Shown: piece after piece, positions 50,804 to 58,206 of the stretch | How positions within the stretch are numbered: position 1 is the first letter of the stretch | How the letters are laid out: every line of letters begins with the position of its first letter | Origin: Streptomyces sp. NBC_00250 | Lineage (GTDB): Bacteria; Actinomycetota; Actinomycetes; Streptomycetales; Streptomycetaceae | NCBI RefSeq assembly: GCF_036192275.1 | Contig: NZ_CP108088.1 | Location: forward strand, 7,612,001 to 7,676,000 | Direction of reading: 5' to 3' | DNA length: 64,000 nt | Notes under the pieces: model-generated | Seen by the model: only the letters and a program-made list of their open reading frames with translations | The model's database searches: none | Told to the model about the DNA's origin: nothing | Position numbers and translations under genes: made by a program

Positions 50804-52047
50804 GCGTTCGGCGCGAGGTCCGTGCCCGCGCCCCGGCGGCGCACGGCGACCAGGTCGGTCCGCGCCTGGTTCGCCGCGGCCTCCGTCTCGTCGGCGGCGA
50901 CCGGCGCGTGGCCCCCGCACGGACCGCAGCCGCCGCCCGCCTCGGCGTGCGAACCGCAGCCCGCACCCTCCGCCGCGTCGTGCGAGCCGCAGCCCGCCGA
51001 CGCCTGGGAACCGCAGCCGCCGCCCGCCGCGGCGAGCGCGTCCGCACGGTGCTTCGGGAGCGTGGTCGTGCCCGCGCCCTCCACCTCGAAGCCCGCGTCC
51101 GCGATCATGTCCAGGTCGGCCTGGCCGGCCTGGCCCTCGCTCGTCAGGTAGTCGCCGAGGAAGATCGAGTTCGCGATGTTCAGCGCGAGCGGCTGCATCG
51201 AGCGCAGGTGCACCTCACGGCCGCCGGCGATCCGTACCTCGACGTCGGGGCAGACGAACCGCACCATCGCGAGGATCCGCAGGCAGCGCTGCGGGGTGAG
51301 GTTCCACTCCTTGGCGAGCGGGGTGCCCTCGAAGGGAATGAGGAAGTTGACCGGTACCGAGTCGGAGTCGAGCTCGCGCAGCGCGTAGACGACGTCGACG
51401 AGGTCCTCGTCGGTCTCGCCCATGCCCGCGATCAGACCCGAGCAGGCCGACAGACCGGCGGCGTGCGCCTTCTGCACGGTGTCCACCCGGTCGGCGTAGG
51501 TGTGGGTCTTGGTGATCCCCTCGTACGTCGCCTCGGACGTGTTCAGGTTGTGGTTGTACGCGTCGGCGCCGGCGTCCCGCAGCCGCTCCGCCTGTCCGTC
51601 CGAGAGCAGACCGAGGCAGGCACACACCTCGATGCCCTCGTTCTGCTCCTTGATGGCCTCGATGGTCCTGCCGACGCGCTCCACGTCCCGGTCCGTCGGA
51701 CCGCGACCGCTCGCCACCAGGCAGACCCGCTTCGCCCCGCCCGCGACACCCGCGGCGGCGGCCTGGGAGGCCTCGTCCGGCTTCAGCCAGGTGTACTTGA
51801 GGATCTCGGCCTTGGAGCCGAGCCGCTGCGAGCAGTACGAGCAGTCCTCGGGGCAGAGCCCCGACTTCAGGTTCACCAGGTAGTTGAGCTTCACCCGCCG
51901 CCCGAACCACTGACGGCGCACCTTGCCGGCCGCCGCCACCACATCGAGCAGTTCGTCGTCGGAGGTCGCCAGGACGGCGAGCGCTTCTTCACGGGTCGGC
52001 AGCTCGCGCCGCAGCCCCTTCTCCACCAGCGTGTTCAGCAGGTCCAT
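50800..52047 (-). CDS. bioB: Biotin synthase with Cys/His-rich C-terminal tail
   Basis: 415 residues, about 70 longer than E. coli BioB. The radical-SAM cluster motif is [12 protein letters not shown], with conserved [18 protein letters not shown] and [14 protein letters not shown] (the Arg ligand region of the 2Fe-2S auxiliary cluster). The tail from about residue 342 has three GCGS-type and one GCGPCGGH element, with five Cys and three His in 39 residues, then a charged end. It may bind iron or zinc or supply cluster repair. ATG at 52047 is the start. Head of the bioBAD operon, divergent from bioF. Confidence 0.95.
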   Translation of the reverse strand: MDLLNTLVEKGLRRELPTREEALAVLATSDDELLDVVAAAGKVRRQWFGRRVKLNYLVNLKSGLCPEDCSYCSQRLGSKAEILKYTWLKPDEASQAAAAGVAGGAKRVCLVASGRGPTDRDVERVGRTIEAIKEQNEGIEVCACLGLLSDGQAERLRDAGADAYNHNLNTSEATYEGITKTHTYADRVDTVQKAHAAGLSACSGLIAGMGETDEDLVDVVYALRELDSDSVPVNFLIPFEGTPLAKEWNLTPQRCLRILAMVRFVCPDVEVRIAGGREVHLRSMQPLALNIANSIFLGDYLTSEGQAGQADLDMIADAGFEVEGAGTTTLPKHRADALAAAGGGCGSQASAGCGSHDAAEGAGCGSHAEAGGGCGPCGGHAPVAADETEAAANQARTDLVAVRRRGAGTDLAPNA

Positions 52048-52118
52048 AAGCGTTGATCCTCGCCTACCGCCCACCCCCGGGCCAAGGAGGATCCGAACAA
52101 ACGCCCCCGATAGAGGTG

Positions 52119-52182
52119 TGTGGATGACCACATCCCGACCTCGGCATCCTTTGGTTAGGGTCTGTGCGCTGCCTACAAAAGG
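52119..52182. promoter_or_regulatory. Divergent bioB/bioF control region with two inverted repeats
   Basis: tgtgg-atga-ccaca (52119-52132) and cctttggttag (52148-52158) paired with ctacaaaagg (52173-52182) lie in the 143-nt spacer between the two start codons. Both are more AT-rich than the flanks. They are candidate sites for a BirA- or BioQ-like regulator; I could not match a known biotin operator. Confidence 0.4.
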
Positions 52183-52190
52183 ATCGCCGC

Positions 52191-53378
52191 ATGCCACAGG
52201 CCGACGACGCACGGGCCGCGGGCCCGCGCCGGACCGCGTTCGACTGGACCGACGCCGAGGCGCGCCGCCGCGCGGACGCCGGTCTCGTCCGTACGCTGCG
52301 GCCCCGGGCGGCCGAGTCGGACCTGCTCGACCTGGCGAGCAACGACTACCTCGGCCTCACCCGGCGTCCTGAGGTCACCGAAGCGGCGGCCGAGGCGGCG
52401 AGGAGCTGGGGCGCGGGTTCCACCGGCTCACGGCTCGTCACCGGCACCACCCGGCTGCACACCCGGCTGGAGCGCGAGCTCGCCGATTACTGCGGATTCG
52501 AGGCGGCCCTCGTCTTCTCCTCCGGCTACACCGCCAACCTGGCCGCGCTCACCGCGCTCGGCGGCCGGGACTCCCTGATCGTCTCCGACGCCTCGAACCA
52601 CGCCTCGATCGTGGACGGCTGCCGCCTCGCGCGCGCCGAGACGGCCGTCGTACCGCACACCGACCCCGAGGCCGTACGCAAGACCCTGGACGCCCATCCC
52701 GGGCGCCGGGCCCTGGTCGTCAGCGACTCCGTCTTCTCCGTCGACGGCGACAAGGCCCCGCTGCCGGAGCTGGCCACGGCCTGCCGCGCGCACGGCGCCG
52801 GACTCGTCGTGGACGACGCCCATGGCTTCGGCGTCCTCGGCGAAGGCGGCCGGGGCGCCCTCCACGAGGCCGGACTCGCGGGTGACGAGGACGTCGTCGC
52901 CACGCTGACCCTCTCCAAGTCCCTCGGCAGCCAGGGCGGTGCCGTCCTCGGCCCCGCCCGGGTGATCGAGCACCTGGTGAACGCGGCCCGCACCTTCATC
53001 TTCGACACCGGGCTCGCCCCGGCCGCCGCGGGCGGCGCGCTCGCGAGCCTGCGCCTGATCAGGGCCGAGGCCGGCCTCGCCGAGCGGGCCCGTACCGTCG
53101 CGACCACGCTGTACCGCCTGCTCACGGAGGCCGGCCTCACGGCCGCGCGGCCCGACGCGGCCGTCGTCTCGGTGCGCGCGCCCTCCCCGGAGGCGGCGCT
53201 GCGCTGGGCGGCGGACTGCCGCGAACAGGGCCTGGCGGTCGGCTGCTTCCGGCCGCCGTCCGTACCCGACGGCATCTCGCGGCTCCGGCTCACCGCCCGC
53301 GCCGATCTGACGGACGCGCAGATCGAGCGTGCGGTGGCGACGATTCTGCGCACGGCGCCGGCCGGCCGGCAGGACTGA
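52191..53378 (+). CDS. bioF: 8-amino-7-oxononanoate synthase
   Basis: 395 residues of the alpha-oxoamine synthase family, condensing pimeloyl-CoA or pimeloyl-ACP with alanine. [75 protein letters not shown] and the PLP-lysine motif [13 protein letters not shown] are present in order. ATG at 52191 follows AAAAGGAT. It is divergent from bioB. BioC and BioH, needed upstream for pimeloyl-ACP synthesis in E. coli, are not in the window. Confidence 0.94.
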   Translation: MPQADDARAAGPRRTAFDWTDAEARRRADAGLVRTLRPRAAESDLLDLASNDYLGLTRRPEVTEAAAEAARSWGAGSTGSRLVTGTTRLHTRLERELADYCGFEAALVFSSGYTANLAALTALGGRDSLIVSDASNHASIVDGCRLARAETAVVPHTDPEAVRKTLDAHPGRRALVVSDSVFSVDGDKAPLPELATACRAHGAGLVVDDAHGFGVLGEGGRGALHEAGLAGDEDVVATLTLSKSLGSQGGAVLGPARVIEHLVNAARTFIFDTGLAPAAAGGALASLRLIRAEAGLAERARTVATTLYRLLTEAGLTAARPDAAVVSVRAPSPEAALRWAADCREQGLAVGCFRPPSVPDGISRLRLTARADLTDAQIERAVATILRTAPAGRQD

Positions 53379-53540
53379 CGAGACGCCCAAGAGCGTTTGG
53401 GAACCCCAGAGTTCACCGCTTCGGGCGACAGATGGGGACATATCTTGGTGGAACGCCGCCCGGCGCGGCACGATCGGTGGCACTCTGACGCGAAGCGCAA
53501 TCCGGGGCAGCCGCCCCGGCGGGAAAGGGACAGCGTCGCC

Positions 53541-53978
53541 ATGGCAGATCACCAGGAAGCATCCGTCACCCTGCCGAGCGATCCCGCCTCGGTCCCCACG
53601 GCCCGCCGGTACGTCGCGGACGTCCTCACCGGCTGGGGCCTCGACGATGCCGCGGAGATCGCGGACGCGATCCGTCTGATCGTCTCCGAACTCGCCACCA
53701 ACGCCGTCCTGCACACCCTCGGCCAGTCGCCCACCTTCACGGTCGACGTGCGTCTGGAGCGGGAGGAACGGCTCCGCATCGGCGTCACCGACAGCCATCC
53801 GCGCCGGCCGCGGCGCCTCCCGGCGGCCGTCCAGCAGGACAACGGGCGGGGCATGGTCATCATTCGCGTCCTGGCGGCGGAGGCCGGGGGTCGGCTGTCC
53901 GTCGCACCGACCGACGACGGCGGCAAGACGGTCTGGATCACTCTTCCGTGGACGGTCGCCCCCGTGGCCAGCTGCTAG
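53541..53978 (+). CDS. ATP-binding protein, anti-sigma-factor-type histidine-kinase-like ATPase
   Basis: 145 residues of the HATPase_c_2 (RsbW/SpoIIAB-like) group. The N box is LIVSELATNAVLHTLGQSP and the G1 box is DNGRGMVIIRVLAAEAGG. These small solo ATPases are abundant in Streptomyces and act as anti-sigma or switch proteins; the partner sigma factor is not adjacent. ATG at 53541 is chosen, with GGGAAAGGGA ahead; the reading frame is open for 48 codons upstream but without family similarity. Confidence 0.87.
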   Translation: MADHQEASVTLPSDPASVPTARRYVADVLTGWGLDDAAEIADAIRLIVSELATNAVLHTLGQSPTFTVDVRLEREERLRIGVTDSHPRRPRRLPAAVQQDNGRGMVIIRVLAAEAGGRLSVAPTDDGGKTVWITLPWTVAPVASC

Positions 53979-54054
53979 GGGTCTCCTGTCCTGTCGGTCA
54001 GGGGTACGGCGGCGCCACCGCACCCCTCACGGACGAACCGCTACCGCTGCCTGA

Positions 54055-54531
54055 TCAGCGGACGCGGCCGTAGTAGACCTTCGACGACCAGATCCTGTCG
54101 AGCTTCACCCAGGAGCCCGTCTTGGGCGAGTGCCAGACCTTGCCGTTGCCGGCGTAGATGCCCACGTGGTAGACCCTCCCGCCGGAGTGGAAGAAGACCA
54201 GGTCCCCCTTCTGCCTGGTGGAGGCGGAGATGTGCCGGGTCTTGTTGTACTGCTGCTGCGCGGTGCGGGGCAGCGACTTGCCCGCCTTCTTGTACGCGTA
54301 GAGCGTCAGACCGGAGCAGTCGAACCTCGTGGGTCCGGTGCTCCCGTACCGGTACGGAGCTCCCTTCTTGGACGCGGCGACGCTCAGTGCCTTGTTCGCG
54401 TGCGTGGTGGCTGCCTGGGCCTCCGTCGCCGCACCGGGTGCGAACAACGTGCCGCCGACGGCGGCGAGGGTGAGAGCCGAGACGGCTCCGGCCCGGGACA
54501 GCAGGGACGGGACGTGCATCTGCGCGGTCAT
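54055..54531 (-). CDS. Secreted NlpC/P60 cell-wall hydrolase
   Basis: 158 residues: a Sec signal peptide (SLLSRAGAVSALTLAAVGGTLFAPGAATEAQA, cleavage near AQA-AT), then one NlpC/P60 domain. Catalytic Cys is in TRFDCSGLTLYAYKKAGKSLPRTAQQQY, the His in GRVYHVGIYAGNGKVWHSPKTG. It cleaves peptide cross-bridge linkages in peptidoglycan. There is no LysM or other wall-binding domain, so it is a minimal enzyme. Its mRNA leader folds as a c-di-AMP (ydaO-type) riboswitch, as in other Streptomyces wall hydrolases. ATG at 54531. Confidence 0.92.
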   Translation of the reverse strand: MTAQMHVPSLLSRAGAVSALTLAAVGGTLFAPGAATEAQAATTHANKALSVAASKKGAPYRYGSTGPTRFDCSGLTLYAYKKAGKSLPRTAQQQYNKTRHISASTRQKGDLVFFHSGGRVYHVGIYAGNGKVWHSPKTGSWVKLDRIWSSKVYYGRVR

Positions 54532-54540
54532 GCGCAACCC

Positions 54541-54730
54541 TTCGTCAGCCGCCTGCGAAGGATGACCTGTCGGGTTCGGGCTGGCGAAGATGCCCGGCCG
54601 CTGACGCGGCTTCACCCCAAGGGACGGCCCCGCTGCCGAAGCAGCGCGTACGTCCCGTAAAAATCGGGTCCTCCACTCCTGCCGATCCAATCCTGTCGAC
54701 CAGACGTCCGGGACAGCGGCAGGACTCGGC
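54541..54730 (-). promoter_or_regulatory. Cyclic di-AMP (ydaO/yuaA) riboswitch in the nlpC-gene leader
   Basis: Reading the minus strand, conserved blocks occur in the ydaO order: ggaggacccg, then ggggtgaagcc (54618-54608), a ccgggc...gccagcccg hairpin, gcccgaacccgacag (54581-54567), cctt-cgcaggcg and a final ggctgacgaagg next to the start codon. The GAA-rich and CCCGAA-CCGACAG blocks are diagnostic of the aptamer. Boundaries are approximate. No terminator hairpin was identified as the expression platform. Confidence 0.82.
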
Positions 54731-54911
54731 GTCCGCCCGGACCGCCCCGCCGTGGTGGCGGGGGCTTGTCGTCGACAGGGATCTTGACCCACACCAAGGT
54801 CGAAATCCGAGCTGAAACGGCGATATGTGAGGCTCCTCACGACTGATCCGTTCGGGTGGACAGACAGCCTTTGTGATCTTCGGAGGTTTGGCCTATGAGC
54901 CTCGCACCAGC

Positions 54912-54975
54912 GGCGGAACGTCCCATTCCGCCAGATGCGTACATCTGTTGCGCAACTCGTCCGACACATTTGTCG
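54912..54975. repeat. Four abutting perfect inverted repeats
   Basis: ggcggaa-N7-ttccgcc (54912-54932), agatg-cgta-catct (54933-54946), gttgcgcaac (54947-54956) and, after a 5-nt gap, cgaca-catt-tgtcg (54962-54975). Each is exact and the first three touch. The function is unknown; an RNA or a row of operators is possible. Confidence 0.7.
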
Positions 54976-55015
54976 ACTCGTCAACTACGCCGAACGGGGG
55001 AGCGATTCTGCGGCG

Positions 55016-55042
55016 CGTGTCGGCCGTCCGGGCCTCGACACG
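55016..55042 (-). terminator. Hairpin downstream of the clpP-paralogue operon
   Basis: cgtgtcg (55016-55022) pairs with cgacacg (55036-55042), with a further gcc/ggc pair inside. It lies 14 nt past the stop of the small gene at 55056 on the minus strand. Confidence 0.5.
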
Positions 55043-55055
55043 ACACGCGGAAATG

Positions 55056-55361
55056 TCAACTCGCCCGAGTTCGCGGGACGGTGACGCGGTGTGCTCTGCG
55101 CTCCCCGTCCAACACCCTGAGGGCGCGCGCCAACGTGTCCGCGTGCACCTCGCTCTCGCCCCGCATATGCATGAGTGTCAGGGCCTGGAGGAGCGCCTCC
55201 GCCCGCCCCACCAGGGCTTGTGCGGCGCGAAGTGCTCCATAGGTATGCGCGCCTCTGGATGGATTGATCTTCCCGAGGAGGTCGACGACTTCGAGGTAGG
55301 CGTCGACGAGTTCACCCTCGGCGCGTGTCAGCGCGGGCAGCGGCGGCAGCTCGGGGACCAT
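55056..55361 (-). CDS. Small hypothetical protein coupled to the ClpP paralogue
   Basis: The 101-residue product matches no family I know. It is helical in character, with amphipathic Leu/Ala-rich stretches (LVDAYLEVVDLLGKI; ALRAAQALVGRAEALLQALTLMHM) and a basic tail. It starts 7 nt after the stop of the ClpP-like gene on the same strand, so it is almost certainly co-transcribed and may act with it, for example as a cofactor or adaptor. Codon use is ordinary for the genome. The ATG at 55361 gives MVPELPPLPALTRAEGELVDA. Confidence 0.7.
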   Translation of the reverse strand: MVPELPPLPALTRAEGELVDAYLEVVDLLGKINPSRGAHTYGALRAAQALVGRAEALLQALTLMHMRGESEVHADTLARALRVLDGERRAHRVTVPRTRAS

Positions 55362-55368
55362 GGTCGGC

Positions 55369-55992
55369 TCACCCCGCCGTGCCGCCGGCGCCCGAGCGCC
55401 GGTTCGTGATCACGTGGTCCACCAGGCCGTACGAGACCGCCGCCGACGCGTCCAGGACGGTGAGGCGGTCGAGGTCGGCGTCGATGCGCTCCCGGTCCTG
55501 CCCCGTGTGCTCGGTGAGCATCCCGGCCACCAGGGCGCGCAGCCGGAGGATCTCGCGGGCCTGGAGGTCGAGGTCGCTCAGCTGGCCCTGTACCGGCTCG
55601 TCCACGGTCGGCTGCTGGAGGGTGATCCGGGCGCCGGGCAGGACCATGCGCTTGCCCGGGGTGCCGGCGGCGAGCAGGACGGCGGCGGTGGACGCGGCCT
55701 GGCCGAGGCAGGTGGTCTCCACGTCGCAGTGGAGCGAGCGGATCGTGTCGTAGATCGCGGTCATGGCGCTGATCGAACCGCCGGGGGAGTTGATGTAGAG
55801 CGAGACGTCCTGGTCCGGTGCCGCGTGGTCCAGGTAGAGGAACTGGGCGATGACGTCGTTGGCCGACGTCTCGTCGATCGGCGTCCCGAGGAAGACGATC
55901 CGGGACGCGAGGAGCTTGGAGTAGGGGTCGAGGGTCCGGGTTCCGTAGCTGGTCCGCTCCGTGAACTCGGGCAGGACGTGGCGAGCCTCCAT
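55369..55992 (-). CDS. ClpP-family protein lacking catalytic His and Asp (ClpR-like)
   Basis: 207 residues with the ClpP fold: [58 protein letters not shown] and [12 protein letters not shown]. Aligned to E. coli ClpP, Ser97 is kept (Ser101), but His122 is Gln126 (TLQQP in place of IHQP) and Asp171 is Leu177 ([13 protein letters not shown]). Two of three triad residues are therefore missing, so peptidase activity is unlikely alone; a mixed-ring structural or regulatory role is plausible. GGAGG precedes ATG 55992. It is the first gene of an operon with the small gene and divergent from a Phd/YefM protein. Confidence 0.88.
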   Translation of the reverse strand: MEARHVLPEFTERTSYGTRTLDPYSKLLASRIVFLGTPIDETSANDVIAQFLYLDHAAPDQDVSLYINSPGGSISAMTAIYDTIRSLHCDVETTCLGQAASTAAVLLAAGTPGKRMVLPGARITLQQPTVDEPVQGQLSDLDLQAREILRLRALVAGMLTEHTGQDRERIDADLDRLTVLDASAAVSYGLVDHVITNRRSGAGGTAG

Positions 55993-56007
55993 GGCGGGTA
56001 CCTCCAT

Positions 56008-56043
56008 CTGTAAAAAATGTACAGGACGTACAACCCGTAAGAT
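56008..56043. promoter_or_regulatory. TGTACA-type operator and leaderless promoter between clpP paralogue and phd/yefM gene
   Basis: tgtac-aggac-gtaca (56018-56032) and the overlapping ctgta-N7-tacag (56008-56024) are exact inverted repeats. TGTACA at 56018 is the core hexamer that YefM-type antitoxins recognise. TAAGAT (56038-56043) is 7 nt before the ATG at 56051, so the plus-strand mRNA is leaderless. On the minus strand TTGTAC overlaps the same repeats and could be the clpP -35. Confidence 0.65.
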
Positions 56044-56050
56044 GGGGAGC

Positions 56051-56329
56051 ATGACCTACGAGATCCCGGTGACGCAAGCGCGAGCCGAGCTCGCCGACCT
56101 GATCAACCGCGTCGTGTACGGCGGTGAGCGCGTCGTCGTCACCCGCCACGGGAAGCCCCTCGTCGCCCTGGTCTCCGCCGCTGACCTGGAGGAACTCGAG
56201 GCGGCCGAGAAGCCCGCCGACGAGCAGGTGATCAGCTCGGTCTCCGGCCTCCACTCCCTGGACTCCGCTACCGGCGAACAGCGCCGCTTCGGCATCGCCG
56301 CCCACCACCGCGAGCCCGGCGTCTCGTAG
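56051..56329 (+). CDS. Phd/YefM-family antitoxin-type protein without adjacent toxin
   Basis: 92 residues with a full PhdYeFM DNA-binding domain: [50 protein letters not shown]. The C-terminal toxin-binding tail is short ([20 protein letters not shown]). No YoeB, Doc or RelE-like ORF follows; a strong terminator and the 3' end of a convergent gene are next. It is divergent from the ClpP paralogue over a TGTACA operator, so it probably regulates itself and that gene. The ATG at 56051 is leaderless. Confidence 0.88.
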   Translation: MTYEIPVTQARAELADLINRVVYGGERVVVTRHGKPLVALVSAADLEELEAAEKPADEQVISSVSGLHSLDSATGEQRRFGIAAHHREPGVS

Positions 56330-56402
56330 GGGGTGCCTTGCGGGGACACCCCCGAGCGCGCCCGCCCGTCGGCCCCTCCTCCTCATAGGCGCATACGGAA
56401 AA

Positions 56403-56440
56403 GCCGCGTGCCCCCGTCCGCTACAGCGGGGGCACGCGGC
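56403..56440. terminator. Bidirectional hairpin terminator
   Basis: gccgcgtgcccccg (56403-56416) pairs perfectly with cgggggcacgcggc (56427-56440), loop tccgctacag. T-rich flanks lie on one side. It lies between the convergent phd/yefM-type and membrane-protein genes. Confidence 0.85.
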
Positions 56441-56475
56441 CGTCTTCTTCGCGCTACGGTCTCGGTGGACCGGGC

Positions 56476-57483
56476 TCAGCCCGCGCGCGCAGGAATCGGG
56501 GTCACCGCAAAGACCGGTTCCGTGGGTTCCGTGCGCCGCCGCCGGGATCCCAGCACGGTCGCGGTGAGACCCGCCGTCGCCCAGAGGGCGAGGACGAGAA
56601 GCGGTCCGCCCGCCGCCGCGCCCTCGAAGGAGGAGACGGACCGGAGGGCCGAGCCGGCGGCGCCCGGCGGCAGCCAGCGGCCGATGGCGCCGACGGCGGT
56701 CGGCAGGAGTTCCGGTGCGCTCGACACCCCTGAGAAGGGGTTGCCGAGGAGGATCATCAGCAGCGCCCCGAGCCCGAGGCCCGGCTTACCGACGAGCGCC
56801 GCGAGCCCCGCGAACGTCGATCCGATCGCCAGGACGGTGAGGCCGAGCACGCCCGCCTCGGCCCACCAGTTCCCGCCGAGCGCGCCGAGCCAACTGTGCG
56901 CGAGGGCCGCGCCGACGGCGCCCGCGAGCGTGGCGGCGCCGACGAGGGCGGCCACCGCGCGCCCGCCGCGCAGGCCGAGGAGGGTCGCGAGGACTCCCGC
57001 CGCCGCTCCGGCCAGGGCGAGCGGCAGCAGGCTGGAGGCGAGCACGGCCCCGCGCGGGTCACCCGCCGGGGCGGCGACCACGTCCGTGACCAGGACCTTC
57101 GTGCCCTCCGGGGCCTGTGCGGTCACGGCCTCCCGCAGCAGTCCGGCGACCACGGGGCTCGCCGCCGAGGCGGTGAGGAGTTCCGTACCGCCCGGGGTGA
57201 CGACCACCGCTCCGTATACATCCCGGTCCTCTATCGCGGCGCGGGCCGCCGCCTCGTCCTCGTAACGGTGGACCTCGAAGGCCCCCTCGTGCCGGGCGAA
57301 GCCCTGTTCCAGGGCCGTGGCCACCGTGGCGGGACCCGCGACGCCGATCGGCAGGTCGCGGGGTGCCGTCCGGGAGGCGGGCCACGCGAAGGCCCAGAGG
57401 GTCAGGGCGACGACGACGGGGATCAGCACCATCACCGCGATGGTCCTGCGCCCCGCGTCGACGGCGGTGGCGTTGGCGGACAT
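56476..57483 (-). CDS. ABC-2-type / YhgE-like membrane protein
   Basis: 335 residues with one N-terminal membrane helix (RRTIAVMVLIPVVVALTLWAFAW), an extracellular domain of about 120 residues, then five or more helices (ALAGAAAGVLATLLGL ... LLVLALWATAGLTATVLG). This layout is that of ABC-2 permease-like or YhgE/Pip-type proteins, here without an ATPase gene. It is divergent from a TetR regulator, the usual setting of a drug- or stress-induced export component. Function is otherwise unknown. ATG at 57483. Confidence 0.78.
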   Translation of the reverse strand: MSANATAVDAGRRTIAVMVLIPVVVALTLWAFAWPASRTAPRDLPIGVAGPATVATALEQGFARHEGAFEVHRYEDEAAARAAIEDRDVYGAVVVTPGGTELLTASAASPVVAGLLREAVTAQAPEGTKVLVTDVVAAPAGDPRGAVLASSLLPLALAGAAAGVLATLLGLRGGRAVAALVGAATLAGAVGAALAHSWLGALGGNWWAEAGVLGLTVLAIGSTFAGLAALVGKPGLGLGALLMILLGNPFSGVSSAPELLPTAVGAIGRWLPPGAAGSALRSVSSFEGAAAGGPLLVLALWATAGLTATVLGSRRRRTEPTEPVFAVTPIPARAG

Positions 57484-57527
57484 GGCGTCCTCGATTCAAA
57501 GAGAAGGATCGTTCGTTTTTATATGAG

Positions 57528-57582
57528 CCTCACTGTCCTGTGAGGGTCGGAAGTTGTCAAGAATGAATATTCGTTTTAGGTT
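57528..57582. promoter_or_regulatory. Divergent promoter/operator for the TetR gene and membrane protein gene
   Basis: aatgaatattcgtt (57562-57575) is a near-perfect 7-bp half-site palindrome of TetR type, directly before TAGGTT (57577-57582), the -10 of the leaderless tetR gene. cctcac-N6-gtgagg (57528-57545) is an exact inverted repeat nearer the membrane-protein side. A further gttcgttttt near 57511 resembles one half-site. The spacer is AT-rich. Confidence 0.55.
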
Positions 57583-57588
57583 CGGGTC

Positions 57589-58206
57589 ATGGCTCGTGTC
57601 TCCCAGGAACACCTCGACGCCCGGCGGCGGCAGATCCTCGACGGTGCGGCGCGCTGTTTCGCCCGCAACGGCTTCCACGCCACCTCGATGCAGGACGTGC
57701 TGAGCGAGGTCGGCCTGTCGGCCGGCGCGGTCTACCGGTACTTCCGCGGCAAGGACGAGATCATCGCGGCCATCGCGACCGAGGCCTTCGCCGGTATCCG
57801 GGGCGCCTTCGAGGAGGCGTCCAGGACCACGCCGCCGCCCACCCCCGACGTGCTGATCGGCGCGGTGCTCCGGCTCTTCCTGGAGGAGCGGATCGAGGGC
57901 GCCGACCGGCAGGCCTTCGCGCGCCTGATCATCCAGGTGTGGACGGAGACCCTGCGCAACGAGCAGCTCGCGCAGACCCTCTCCGAGGGGTACAACGGGA
58001 TGCGCGTCGTCTGGGCGGATCTGGTCGCCGTCTACCGGCAGAGCGGCATCCTGTCCGCCGACGTCCCCGACGACCATGTGGCCCGCACGCTGATCGCCGT
58101 CGTCCAGGGCTTCATCGCCCAGCAGGCGCTTTTCGGTGATGTCGCCGTCGACGTCCTGGAGGACGGGCTCCGGGGTCTGATGTCCATGTCGGTCGACCCG
58201 GTCTGA
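57589..58206 (+). CDS. TetR-family transcriptional regulator
   Basis: 205 residues. The N-terminal HTH is QILDGAARCFARNGFHATSMQDVLSEVGLSAGAVYRYFRGKDEIIAAIA, a textbook TetR domain; the C-terminal ligand domain resembles the TetR_C_6 class. It most likely represses itself and the divergent membrane protein. ATG at 57589 follows TAGGTT by 6 nt. The stop codon lies within a 16-bp tandem duplication. Confidence 0.92.
   Translation: MARVSQEHLDARRRQILDGAARCFARNGFHATSMQDVLSEVGLSAGAVYRYFRGKDEIIAAIATEAFAGIRGAFEEASRTTPPPTPDVLIGAVLRLFLEERIEGADRQAFARLIIQVWTETLRNEQLAQTLSEGYNGMRVVWADLVAVYRQSGILSADVPDDHVARTLIAVVQGFIAQQALFGDVAVDVLEDGLRGLMSMSVDPV

Larger units (their letters stand above)
54731..55055. other. 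325-nt intergenic region, AT-richer, with a run of stem-loops
   Basis: No convincing gene. It should hold the promoter of the riboswitch-controlled gene on the minus strand and the 3' end of the clpP operon. Four perfect inverted repeats abut one another between 54912 and 54975, and a larger hairpin cgtgtcg/cgacacg spans 55016-55042. An ORF from ATG 54895 has a GGAGG site but poor codon use and is not called. Confidence 0.6.

Noticed and set aside
54895..55242. Plus-strand ORF with a GGAGG site (MSLAPAAERPIPPDAY...)
   Set aside because: Low third-position GC, Cys/Arg-rich random-looking product, overlap with stem-loops and with the antisense of the 55056-55361 gene. Not enough to call a gene.
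56330..56475. A toxin gene partnering the Phd/YefM protein
   Set aside because: Only 146 nt remain before the convergent gene's stop, most of it a terminator; no RelE/YoeB/Doc-like frame is present.
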